Position numbers and translations under genes: made by a program
The notes under the pieces: generated by a model
The model's database searches: none
What the model was told of the DNA's origin: nothing
The model's input: the letters and a program-made list of their open reading frames with translations, nothing else
Shown: piece after piece, positions 51,211 to 59,457 of the stretch
How the letters are laid out: each line of letters begins with the position of its first letter
Numbering within the stretch: the stretch's first letter is position 1
Assembly: GCA_026707325.1 (NCBI GenBank)
Contig: JAPOXA010000126.1
Location: 1-64,000, forward strand
Reading direction: 5' to 3'
Origin: Acidobacteriota bacterium
GTDB lineage: Bacteria; Acidobacteriota; Thermoanaerobaculia; Multivoradales; Multivoraceae
Length of the DNA: 64,000 nt

Positions 51211-53868
51211 TTATAGAAGGCTGTGCTGTCGCTCCGGCTCGGGCGCGGGCTCGCTTCCGCCGGTTTCGCTGGCCGGGTCGTCTTCGTCTCCGGGTTGAAC
51301 CGGAAGGCCGTTCCGGCCAAGTTCGATCAGGCGGTGCCTGGCGTCTCCTGTGAGACCTCGCGCGGCCCACTCCCTGACTTCCTCCTCCTGCGTGAAGACA
51401 ACGATCTGCCGTTCCTCGCTGAGGGCGAGCAGCAGGCCGAGGAACCGAACCGTCCGGTCGGTGTCCGAATGCACGGTCGCATCGTCGAGGAACAGGGGCG
51501 CGGACTCGCTCTTGTCGCCGAGCGCCTCGGCGAGGCCGATGCGGAGCAGCAGGTAGGTCTGGTCGACCGTGCCGTGCGATAGCTCGGTGGCGGAGCGGAA
51601 GACGCCGTCTTCCACCTCGAGCTGCACCTCCATTCCCTCTTCCGGGTCGATACGGACGGCCGAGTAGCGGCCGTCGGTCACCAGGCTCAGCCGCTTCTCC
51701 AGCGCTTCGCGCAGGTCCGGCGCGAGCATGCGATGGACCTCGTCCTGGGCTGCTTTCAGGTGTTCCCTGGTCGTGTCGAGGATGTCGCTTGCCCGACGCA
51801 GGAGCGCGACCTCGCGCTCGGCGGCGGCCTGCTCCTCTTCGAGCTCGGCGAGCGAGGGGAGGTCGCCGTCGGCGGCGAGTTCGACCTGCTTCCGGTTGAC
51901 CTCGATGCGGGCGTCGACCGCATCGGCACGGGCCTCGACCAGCTTCCGTTCCAGCTCGTCGTCGTCGAGCCCCGGGATGTCGTCCGTTTCCGCCGGCAGT
52001 GAGTTCGCGGCCTGGCTCGCCTGATCCGCGGCCGCGTCGCGCCGGGCCACGAGACTCCGGCGGTCGCTGCCGCCGAGGAGCCGCTGCAGGTGGTCCCAGT
52101 CGTTTCGCTGGTCCCGTAGCCGGCGCTCCCGATCCTGTAGCCGCCGCGCCGCCGCCTCGGCATTCCGGCGGCAGCGCTGCTCGTACCGATCGAGCAAGCC
52201 GGCGACGGACACTTCCGGGTCCTCCAGGCCGCGGCTGCCCAATGCGGCGCGGAGGGTGACTTCGGCCCTCGTCTCCGCTTCACGCGCCGCTTCCACCCGG
52301 CTGAGCCAGAGAGTCTGCTCGCGGTCCCAGGCTTCACGCTCCCTGAGTGCCGCAAGGGCGGTCCGCACGGCATCCGCATCTGCTTCGAGGCCGAGGGACG
52401 CGAGTTCGTGTCCGACCTCGTCGATCTGGCGGTCTCTGCGCCTCTTCTTCCGCTTCAGATCCCGCAGGTCCGCCTTGGCGTCGGCCAGCTCAAGTCCCCG
52501 GGACGCCTGTTCGTGTGAAGGAGGCGGGGGAGGTAGACGCAGTCGCTTCTGCGCGCGATAGATGAGGAGAGAGCAGACGAACGCGAGCAGGGCGCCGGCG
52601 ATACCCAGTGCGCGAGGAAGCAGATCGAAGAACCCCAACGCCACGAGAAGACTGCCCGCGACGCCGACGGTCCAGGGCCAGTGGCCTAGACCGACGGCTG
52701 CTTCGAGCTGACGTCTCGGCTGCTCCAGCTCATCACGAAGCGCCGCGATTCGCTGTTCCGCTTTGTCGAGCGACTCGACGGGCGGCAGCTCGAGGACCTC
52801 GAGCGCGCGCTTGACGGTCGGCCCGTCGGCCTTGGAGATGACCGTCGCCGGAGGCTCGCCGGGTCCCAACTGTTCGCGCAGGGTGCGCGCTTCGGTGGCC
52901 GCACGCCACGTCCTTGCCGCTTCGGCGACCTCCGGGGCCACTTCAACGTCACCCTCGGTCGCCTGGCTCGGTTCCGTGGCCGTTCCGGCGCCGGTCTCTT
53001 CGCCGGGCGCCGGCGGGGCGCCGTCGGGGAACTTCGGCGCCAACCGGTCGATTTCGGCGAGGCGCGCCTCCAGCCGACCGAGTTCCCGTTCGGCATGCAC
53101 GCTCTCGCACGCCTGGACGAGGGCGTTGGCACTCCGGGCCCAGTCGCGGGCCGCACTCAGCTCGTTTTCCAGGCTTGTCCGCAGCTTGTGGCGGCTTCTG
53201 CCCTGCTCCAGGGCCTCGCGGGCTCCGGCGGCGCGCTCGATCGACCGCTGCAACGGCCTGGTGGAGTTGCGGCGCTCCAGGCCGATCTCTTCGCTGGCGT
53301 ACTCGCTCAAGGTACGGAGTGCCTCGACGGCGGTGGCCGCGCCGCCGGCCGAGGCGGCCGCCCGCTGGAGTTCTTCCTTGAGCGCGGAAGCCTCGTCGCC
53401 CTTCTTCTCGCTCTTCTGGCGCAATCTCTGGATGTCGCCCTGGCCGATGACCAGCGTCGACGGCATGACCTGGCGGTTCAGACCGAGGAACCGCGAGCCG
53501 TCGATGCTGCCGCTGTAGATGATCTCGTCGCCGATGGTGCGTCCGGTGTCGGCGTCCTGGGCAACGCTCTCCTTCGTGTCGAGGTCACGCTGCTGGATCT
53601 CGATCCGGCGCCCATCGTCGAGTTCGAACTTCACGGTGGCGCGCCACTGGCCGCCGCTCCAGGGCTTGTACTGGCGCTCGAACTCCCGTTCTTCCAGGGT
53701 GTTGGCGCCACGGCCGCGGCGCCGGCCGCAGAGACCCGCGAAGATCGCCTGCAGCCAGGTCGACTTGCCGGCCTCGTTGTCGCCATGGATGACGGTCATT
53801 CCGGGCGCCAGGTCGAGTTCGCCGTTGAGCTTGCCGAACTCGTGCGCGCGGACGCGGTGGATCTTCAC
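51211..53868 (-). CDS. YhaN-like Rad50/SbcC-type ATPase with membrane segment
   Basis: An 885-residue SMC-like ATPase. Walker A is GDNEAGKSTWL (about 31-38), the signature is ELSHGTVDQTYLLLRIGLAE (near 775) and Walker B is APLFLDDATVHSD, with Asp after the first Asp instead of Glu, as in the YhaN branch. Long coiled coils occupy most of the middle. Two hydrophobic segments near 395-440 (PWTVGVAGSLLVALGFFDLL; IAGALLAFVCSLLIY) predict a membrane hairpin, as in Bacillus YhaN, in place of the Rad50 zinc hook. Overlaps the nuclease partner gene by four bases. Likely roles: DNA end processing or membrane-linked nucleoid function. Confidence 0.82.
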   Translation of the reverse strand: MKIHRVRAHEFGKLNGELDLAPGMTVIHGDNEAGKSTWLQAIFAGLCGRRRGRGANTLEEREFERQYKPWSGGQWRATVKFELDDGRRIEIQQRDLDTKESVAQDADTGRTIGDEIIYSGSIDGSRFLGLNRQVMPSTLVIGQGDIQRLRQKSEKKGDEASALKEELQRAAASAGGAATAVEALRTLSEYASEEIGLERRNSTRPLQRSIERAAGAREALEQGRSRHKLRTSLENELSAARDWARSANALVQACESVHAERELGRLEARLAEIDRLAPKFPDGAPPAPGEETGAGTATEPSQATEGDVEVAPEVAEAARTWRAATEARTLREQLGPGEPPATVISKADGPTVKRALEVLELPPVESLDKAEQRIAALRDELEQPRRQLEAAVGLGHWPWTVGVAGSLLVALGFFDLLPRALGIAGALLAFVCSLLIYRAQKRLRLPPPPPSHEQASRGLELADAKADLRDLKRKKRRRDRQIDEVGHELASLGLEADADAVRTALAALREREAWDREQTLWLSRVEAAREAETRAEVTLRAALGSRGLEDPEVSVAGLLDRYEQRCRRNAEAAARRLQDRERRLRDQRNDWDHLQRLLGGSDRRSLVARRDAAADQASQAANSLPAETDDIPGLDDDELERKLVEARADAVDARIEVNRKQVELAADGDLPSLAELEEEQAAAEREVALLRRASDILDTTREHLKAAQDEVHRMLAPDLREALEKRLSLVTDGRYSAVRIDPEEGMEVQLEVEDGVFRSATELSHGTVDQTYLLLRIGLAEALGDKSESAPLFLDDATVHSDTDRTVRFLGLLLALSEERQIVVFTQEEEVREWAARGLTGDARHRLIELGRNGLPVQPGDEDDPASETGGSEPAPEPERQHSLL

Positions 53869-55010
53869 GCGGGCTCTCCGATCGAGGGGTCCGTCTCGGA
53901 AGCGCCCATCCGGAGCTCGTCGATGACGGCGAGATCGTCCCGGCCGTCCAGCGCGCGGAGGCCGGCGAGAAGCACGAGCCGCTCGGCTTCCGGGTCCAGG
54001 TCGTCTTCGCGGACGCGCTGTACGAACATGCCGCGAACGGTGGGCTCCTGTTCGATCTGCTCCAGGTCGTAGGGCGGCGTCAGACCGGAGATGTCGACGA
54101 GTACCTGCTCGATTCCGTCCGGCAGTTCGAACGAGCTGGTGGCGAAGTCATCCTCGTGCAGGTGAAGGTCGTCCGGTTCGCCGATCAGCCGGATGCGAGC
54201 GGCGCCGGCCAGTCCAGAGAGCGCGTCGCGGACCCGGTCCCGAGCCTGACCCGGGTTCTCGACCTCCGTCAGGTCGACGCTCAAGTTGTGAAGCGCCGGA
54301 GGTCGCGGGTCGAGCCGGCGCCGCGTCACGCGACCATCTTCGATCTCCAGGATCACGGCGCTTCCATAGGCCTCGTTGAACTTGAGTCGTTCCAGGGAGC
54401 CGAGGCGGGTCCAGGTCGGTCGGTCGGCGGGTTTGTGAGAGTGGCCCACGACGGCGTGGTCGAAGCCGGCGGCGCCGATCTGGTCGCCCTCGAACGGGGC
54501 GTGCCGGTACTGGCCCTGGAACGCGGCGTTCCGCTCCTCGCCGTGGAAGACGGCGATGTGAGTACCGGAGCCCTCGACCCGGAATCCGTCGTCGAAGAAG
54601 CCGGGAGTGTCCGCGGGTTTGCGGTGGGCGGCGCCCCAGATCGTCAACCCGTCTGCGAGCCCTCTCGACGTGAAGCGCGTCTCGCTGAAGATGTGGACGT
54701 TGTCCGGCCAGTCGACCCGCCGGTACGGGCTCTCCGTGTCCGCGTAGTCGTGGTTGCCGGGAGCGGCGAAGATCTGGAGTTCCGATCGTTCGAACACCCG
54801 TCGGAGGAAGTCGACCGTGTCCGGCGACACGAGTTCGTGCTCGAACAGGTCGCCGCCGATCAGCACCGCGCCAGCGCCCTCATGCCGGGCCTGCTCGAAC
54901 GCCCTGGTCACGCCCTCGCGCAGCCGCTGGCGCTGCCGCCGGGCGACCTCCCGGCTCGCCCAGCCGAACTTCGAGTCCAGGTGAACGTCGCTGAAGGCGA
55001 GGAGCTTCAC
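53865..55010 (-). CDS. YhaO/SbcD-like metallophosphoesterase
   Basis: A 381-residue Mre11-type nuclease. Phosphoesterase motifs are complete: FSDVHLDSKFG, IGGDLFEHE, APGNHDYAD, VFHGEE and VVGHSHKPA. The C-terminal ~120 residues contain DLTEVENPGQARDRVRDALS and would contact the ATPase. ATG 55010; its stop overlaps the ATPase ATG (53865-53868), giving the canonical nuclease-first operon of YhaO/YhaN. Together they should form a Mn-dependent complex that opens or trims DNA ends. It precedes the YHS gene on the same strand by 46 bp in reverse order. Confidence 0.85.
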   Translation of the reverse strand: MKLLAFSDVHLDSKFGWASREVARRQRQRLREGVTRAFEQARHEGAGAVLIGGDLFEHELVSPDTVDFLRRVFERSELQIFAAPGNHDYADTESPYRRVDWPDNVHIFSETRFTSRGLADGLTIWGAAHRKPADTPGFFDDGFRVEGSGTHIAVFHGEERNAAFQGQYRHAPFEGDQIGAAGFDHAVVGHSHKPADRPTWTRLGSLERLKFNEAYGSAVILEIEDGRVTRRRLDPRPPALHNLSVDLTEVENPGQARDRVRDALSGLAGAARIRLIGEPDDLHLHEDDFATSSFELPDGIEQVLVDISGLTPPYDLEQIEQEPTVRGMFVQRVREDDLDPEAERLVLLAGLRALDGRDDLAVIDELRMGASETDPSIGEPA

Positions 55011-55056
55011 GCCCCGGGCGTTCCAGGCGGAGCGCTAGCGGCGCCGGCGGTGCGCG

Positions 55057-55548
55057 TCACTCCTCGAGAACCGCGGGCCAGTTCTCGTCGGCCTGCTCGA
55101 TGTTCCGGTCGCGGTCCTCGAGCCACTGCCTCATGACCCTCCTGTTGTAGTTCAGGTAGAGCTTGCCGTTCACCACGGTGAACGCGTCCGGATCGGTGGG
55201 GGCGGTGTAGTTGCGGCTCACCGCCCAGGCGCAGTAGCCGCCGTACTGGGGCGCGTACTTCTCCGGATGTTCGGAGAAGGCTTCCCGGTTCCCGGCGCTT
55301 GCGAAACGCCAGTCGGTGCCCTGCCAGCCGAGCGTGAAGTCCTTGTCGCCTTTGACCGCCTTCCCTTCCGTGAAGTAGGCGACCGGGTCGTAGCCGCGGA
55401 TGGCCAGGTCGCCGCGGCTGGTGAAGACCGGGTCCTTTTCGGCGGCGGCGGCCGGAATCGCGGCCAGTGCGGAACTGATGATGAAGGCGGCCAGGGCCGT
55501 CTCGCGAGCGAATCGGCCGCGACGACCGCGGTGCTGTGGCATGGACAT
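55057..55548 (-). CDS. Exported YHS-domain protein
   Basis: A 163-residue exported protein with a signal sequence (FIISSALAAIPAAAAEK). The YHS-type domain spans about 55-130: AIRGYDPVAYFTEGKAVKGD, GWRFASAGNREAFSEHPEKY with QYGGYCAWAVS, and NYTAPTDPDAFTVVNGKLYL. Such periplasmic YHS proteins are linked to metal or redox functions, but biochemical evidence is thin. Only one Cys is present in the CAWAVS motif, so metal binding is uncertain. First in line before the nuclease-ATPase pair, with its own upstream region. Confidence 0.8.
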   Translation of the reverse strand: MSMPQHRGRRGRFARETALAAFIISSALAAIPAAAAEKDPVFTSRGDLAIRGYDPVAYFTEGKAVKGDKDFTLGWQGTDWRFASAGNREAFSEHPEKYAPQYGGYCAWAVSRNYTAPTDPDAFTVVNGKLYLNYNRRVMRQWLEDRDRNIEQADENWPAVLEE

Positions 55549-55626
55549 GAGGCGAGTCCTCCTGGGGCGAGTCTATTCAGTCGCCGTGCCGGTTCCCCCG
55601 GGTCGGGACTGGCGGGGAGCGAGAGT

Positions 55627-56058
55627 TCAGATCTCGAGTCTCTCCGTCTGGAGCCCCTTGAAGCGTTCGAAGTCGCGGTCGTGGGTCAAGAGCCTGGAGA
55701 CGCCGTGCTCACGGCAGATCGCGACGATCTGGGCGTCGAAGACGAGGTTCCCGACGGCGTTCACTTCGCGGATGGCCTCCAGCAGAAGTTCGCCATAGTG
55801 CGGGCCGGGCCGCAGCAGCGTCAGACTCGGTGAGGCGAGGAGGCGCTCGACGTTCGCGCTGACTTCGTTCGCCGTGTACGGTGGACTGAGGATCTTCGGA
55901 TGCGTCGCTACACGAAGAAACTCGACCAGGCACGGCGCCGGAAGGGACCAATTGAACAGGGAACCGGAAAGCGCCTCAAGGTGGCCGCAGGCGGCCTTGT
56001 GCATGCGAGAACTCGTGTCGTGGGCGTAGACGAGGATGTTCGTGTCGATGGCGATCAA
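55627..56058 (-). CDS. vapC: VapC-type PIN-domain toxin
   Basis: A 143-residue PIN-domain endoribonuclease: IAIDTNILVYAHD (Asp5), PAPCLVEFLRVATHPKI (Glu near 46), GNLVFDAQIVAICREHGV (Asp near 108) and LLTHDRDFERF (Asp near 126) complete the acidic active site. It overlaps the antitoxin stop by four bases. Distinct from the other PIN toxin of the window (13425-13841): this one has the TNILVYAHD/THPKI signature of the tRNA-cleaving VapC group. Confidence 0.88.
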   Translation of the reverse strand: MIAIDTNILVYAHDTSSRMHKAACGHLEALSGSLFNWSLPAPCLVEFLRVATHPKILSPPYTANEVSANVERLLASPSLTLLRPGPHYGELLLEAIREVNAVGNLVFDAQIVAICREHGVSRLLTHDRDFERFKGLQTERLEI

Positions 56059-56294
56059 TCCAGACCGTCCATGATGTCGTAGAGGGAGTTGCGGTCGGCG
56101 ACGTCAACGCCCGGCAGGGTGCGCGTCTTCTTGGTGACGAGCTTCAGCTTGAACGGCTCCTCGGTCCGCTGCGGGGGCTGCAGGTACTGGCGGATCGCTC
56201 GCTCGATCAGGCGCGTCAGCGGTTCGCCATCCTCTGCAGCGCGTACCTTGGCTGCCTTGATCAGGCGGTCGTCGAAGTTCAGCGTGGTCTTCAT
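56055..56294 (-). CDS. vapB: VapB-type antitoxin (DUF2191-like)
   Basis: A 79-residue antitoxin with the ribbon-helix-helix start MKTTLNFDDRLIKAAKVRAA, a Leu/Ile-rich helix (EPLTRLIERAIRQYL) and a toxin-embracing tail (KKTRTLPGVDVADRNSLYDI). It regulates its own promoter: a perfect palindrome (56293-56308) covers the start of the gene. The ATG at 56294 lies too close to the presumed promoter for a normal leader, so translation may be leaderless. Confidence 0.85.
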   Translation of the reverse strand: MKTTLNFDDRLIKAAKVRAAEDGEPLTRLIERAIRQYLQPPQRTEEPFKLKLVTKKTRTLPGVDVADRNSLYDIMDGLD

Positions 56295-56331
56295 ACAGAA
56301 ATCTGTATCACCTCCGTTGGATTCCTGTCAA
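56293..56331 (-). promoter_or_regulatory. vapBC promoter with palindromic operator
   Basis: A perfect TTGACA (-35, 56331-56326) is followed by a 16- to 18-base spacer and a weak -10 that lies inside the palindrome ATACAGAAATCTGTAT (56293-56308; 7-bp arms around two bases). The palindrome overlaps the first bases of the vapB start codon. A GGAGG at 56315-56311 is 16 bases from ATG, too far for use. The layout fits repression by VapB dimers bound over -10 and the start site. Confidence 0.7.
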
Positions 56332-56416
56332 CGGAGCCGGTCCGGTTGTTCACAGGCCTCGGGAAGCCACGCCGCGAACGGGCGGAGTCGTGTCGCGGAT
56401 AGTGTCTGCTGCGGCC

Positions 56417-58156
56417 ATGCGGCGTTCTACTACCTTCGCCTTGGTCCTTCTGGCTGCAGTTCTCCCGGCGTGCGGCGAAGCGGACGGCGGCGCGGACGTG
56501 TCGACGGCGGTTCCCGCGCCGGAGCCCGTCTTCTTCGAGCACGCTTCCGAAGCGGGTCTCGATTTCGTCCACCGCAACGGCGCGGTCGGCGACTACAACT
56601 ACCCCGAGCTTCTGGTGGGAGGCGGCGCGCTGCTGGACTTCGACGAGGACGGGTTGCTCGACGTCTACCTGGTTCAGAGCGGTCCGGTTCCCGGGGCGCC
56701 GGAAGCCGCCACTTCGGCGGGCCCGGCCGCCGACCGGCCGGGCAACCGCCTCTACCGCAACCTGGGCGACGGCGCCTTCGAGGACGTGACGGACGCCGCC
56801 GGCGTCGGCGATACAAGCTACGGCGCTGGGGCCACCGCGGCCGACTACGACCGGGACGGCCTGGTCGATCTCTACGTGACGAACGTGGGCCCGAACAGGC
56901 TCTACCGCAACCTCGGCGGCGGCACGTTCGAGGACGCTACGGAGCGTGCCGGCGTCGGCGACCCCGCCTGGTCTTCCAGCAGCGTCTTCTTCGACTACGA
57001 CGGCGACCTGGACCTGGATCTCTTCGTGGCCAACTACGTCGTCTGGAGCGTCGGCCGCGAGCGCCCCTGCCTGGGTCCGAACGGCCTCCGGAACTACTGC
57101 AATCCGGCGGAGTACCCGCCGGCGCCGGACACCCTGTACCGCAACGACGGCGGCGGCCGGTTCACGGACGTGAGCGAGGCGGCCGGCCTCCGCTCGGTTG
57201 CCGGACCGGGGTTGGGGGTCGTCGCGGCGGATTTCGACGGCGACGGGCTCAGCGATTTATACGTGGCGAACGACCAGGCGGCGAACCACCTGTGGCTGAA
57301 CCGGGGTGACGGGACGTTCCGCGAGGACGCGCTGGCGCGCGGGGCCGCGTTCAACGAACTCGGCCAGCCCGAGGCCGGCATGGGCATCGCGGTGGCCGAT
57401 CCCGACGGCGACGGCGACCTCGACCTCTTCCTGACCCACCTGAGCGGGGAGACGAACACGTTCTACCGCAACGACGGCGGCGGTTTCTTTCACGACGTGA
57501 CCGACGAGGCGCGGCTCGGCGGCGTGAGCAAGCCGTACACCGGCTTCGGCACCTCCTGGTTCGACTACGACGGCGACGGCGTGCTCGATCTGTTCATCGC
57601 CAACGGCAAGGTGACGCCGGGAGATACGGCCGCCTTCGACTACCGGGAACCGAACCAGTTGTTGCGCGGCACGCCCTCCGGTGGCTACGAGGACGTTTCA
57701 ACTCGCGCCGGCGCCGCCCTGGACCTGCTCGAGGTGAGCCGCGGCGCGGCATTTGGCGACCTGGACAACGATGGCGACGTCGACGTCCTCCTCGTCAACA
57801 ACGAAGGGCCCGCGAGGTTGTTCAGGAACGACGTCGGCAATCTCCGCTCGTGGCTGGTCGTCGACCTCTGCGGCGGCGGGATCTTCGACCGCTCGGCGAT
57901 CGGCGCCCGGGTGACCGTCGAGACGGCTGGCCGAAGTTGGACCCGCGAGGTCCGCGCCGCCTACAGCTTCGCGGTCGCCAACGATCCCCGGGTCCACTTC
58001 GGGCTTGGCGACGCCGGTCGGATCGACCGGCTGGAGGTGCGCTGGCCGGACGGCACCGTTGCCGAACGCACCGACATCGAGGTGGACCGCATCCTGCGCC
58101 TGCTGGCGCCGGGCGGGAAGGCGCCAGCCGAAGGAGTCTGCCGTGACGCGGGGTAG
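56417..58156 (+). CDS. CRTAC1-like FG-GAP/UnbV lipoprotein
   Basis: A 579-residue lipoprotein with signal TTFALVLLAAVLPAC. The body is a beta-propeller of FG-GAP/VCBS repeats: calcium-binding loops of DxDxDG type recur (ALLDFDEDGLLDVYL, AADYDRDGLVDLYV, FFDYDGDLDLDLFV, AADFDGDGLSDLYV, VADPDGDGDLDLFL, FGDLDNDGDVDVLL). The C-terminal ~90 residues are the ASPIC/UnbV domain (SAIGARVTVETAGRSWTREV; VHFGLGDAGRIDRLEVRWPD). The architecture is that of bacterial CRTAC1-like proteins, found next to TPR genes in several phyla; role unknown, perhaps surface binding. ATG 56417 (an in-frame ATG at 56390 is possible). The end overlaps the TPR gene by 14 bases. Confidence 0.85.
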   Translation: MRRSTTFALVLLAAVLPACGEADGGADVSTAVPAPEPVFFEHASEAGLDFVHRNGAVGDYNYPELLVGGGALLDFDEDGLLDVYLVQSGPVPGAPEAATSAGPAADRPGNRLYRNLGDGAFEDVTDAAGVGDTSYGAGATAADYDRDGLVDLYVTNVGPNRLYRNLGGGTFEDATERAGVGDPAWSSSSVFFDYDGDLDLDLFVANYVVWSVGRERPCLGPNGLRNYCNPAEYPPAPDTLYRNDGGGRFTDVSEAAGLRSVAGPGLGVVAADFDGDGLSDLYVANDQAANHLWLNRGDGTFREDALARGAAFNELGQPEAGMGIAVADPDGDGDLDLFLTHLSGETNTFYRNDGGGFFHDVTDEARLGGVSKPYTGFGTSWFDYDGDGVLDLFIANGKVTPGDTAAFDYREPNQLLRGTPSGGYEDVSTRAGAALDLLEVSRGAAFGDLDNDGDVDVLLVNNEGPARLFRNDVGNLRSWLVVDLCGGGIFDRSAIGARVTVETAGRSWTREVRAAYSFAVANDPRVHFGLGDAGRIDRLEVRWPDGTVAERTDIEVDRILRLLAPGGKAPAEGVCRDAG

Positions 58157-59348
58157 CCCCTTCGCCCGCAGTGAAGCGCGGACGGTTGCAGTAGAGGAGC
58201 GCGTCGACATCGACACCGTAGCTCCGGGGGCGCGGGCCTGCTGGCCCGCATTCGCGGTCCTGCTGGCGCTCCTGCCAGGCTGCGCCGCTCCGCCGACCGA
58301 CTCCGGCGGTGAAGCGACAGCGGCGCCAACCACGGACATCCCCCGCATCCCCAACCTCTCCGAACTCGACCCGGGCTTCGCCACGGCCGTCCGTGACGCT
58401 CTCGCGGTCGTTGACCGCGACCCGTCGAGGGGCGCGGCGGTCGGCGCCCTTGGCCGTCTCTACCAGGCTCACCGCTACGTCGACCAGGCCCGGCGCTGCT
58501 ACGAACGGGCGGAGGAACTCGAACCATCGAGCCCCGACTGGCCGTACTACCTGGGCTTTCTCGCCGCGGGCCGCGGCGCCCACGAGGAAGCGGCGCGTCG
58601 CTTCGAGCGGGCTCTGGAACTCCGTCCGTCGTACTGGGCGGCGCGCGTCCGGCTCGGCAACGCGCTGTTGGCCGCTGGCGAAACTGACGGCGCGGAGGAC
58701 GAGTTCCGCGCGGTGCGGGCGGCGTCTCCAGGCACGCCCTGGGGCGAACTCGGGCTGGGCAAGGCGTCCCGCCGCCGCGGCCAGCCGGAGGTCGCGGCCG
58801 AGCATCTGCGCGCGGCGCTGGCGCTGGATCCGGCCCATCGCGAGACCCGCTATCTGCTGGCGATGACCGAGCGGCAACTCGGCAACCCGGAGCGCTCTGA
58901 AGAGCTGCTGGCCGGTCTGGCGGACGCGGAAGTTCCGAGCCTCGACGACCCGATGCTGAAGGCCGTGTTCGCGCTGGTACGGGACACCCAGACCATGATC
59001 CGGACCGCGAACCAGCGGCTGGCGGAAGGTGACCATCTCGCCGCGGAACGCCTCTATCGCGAGGTCCTGCGGCTCGATCCCGGCTCTTATGACGCACACC
59101 TCAACCTGGGCGTGCTCCACGGTTTGGCCGACCGGAACCGGGAGGCCGCCGCGGCGCTGGAAAGGGCCGTCGAAATCGAGCCGGATCGGGCCGACGCCTA
59201 CGCGCTCCTGACAATCGCCTACATCAGGACGGGGCGAGCCGAGGAAGGCCTGCGCCAGTTGGAGAAGGCGCTTGAGTTGGATCCCGATCATCCTCGCGCG
59301 CGGGAGATTCTCCGCAGCCTGGGCGGCGACGCGGCAGGCACGCGCTAA
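58143..59348 (+). CDS. TPR-repeat lipoprotein paired with CRTAC1-like gene
   Basis: A 401-residue protein. GTG 58143 is supported by AAGGAG eight bases upstream and overlaps the preceding gene. A hydrophobic stretch ending LLALLPGC is a lipoprotein signal, preceded by an unusually long ~30-residue N-terminal segment. Eight or so tetratricopeptide repeats are visible, for example AHRYVDQARRCYERAEELEP, GAHEEAARRFERALELRPSY, DHLAAERLYREVLRLDPGSY and RAEEGLRQLEKALELDPDHP. TPR proteins act as protein-binding scaffolds; the overlap implies a complex with the UnbV protein in the envelope. Confidence 0.8.
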   Translation: MTRGSPFARSEARTVAVEERVDIDTVAPGARACWPAFAVLLALLPGCAAPPTDSGGEATAAPTTDIPRIPNLSELDPGFATAVRDALAVVDRDPSRGAAVGALGRLYQAHRYVDQARRCYERAEELEPSSPDWPYYLGFLAAGRGAHEEAARRFERALELRPSYWAARVRLGNALLAAGETDGAEDEFRAVRAASPGTPWGELGLGKASRRRGQPEVAAEHLRAALALDPAHRETRYLLAMTERQLGNPERSEELLAGLADAEVPSLDDPMLKAVFALVRDTQTMIRTANQRLAEGDHLAAERLYREVLRLDPGSYDAHLNLGVLHGLADRNREAAAALERAVEIEPDRADAYALLTIAYIRTGRAEEGLRQLEKALELDPDHPRAREILRSLGGDAAGTR

Positions 59349-59457
59349 GCTGTCCGTTGCCCCTTGACGAAACCTTGCCATCGAGGAGCACCGCCGCCGG
59401 GCGGGGCGACACCGTTGGCACTCCCGCCGGGGGTGTTCGGGAAGGAGGGTCGAAGGC

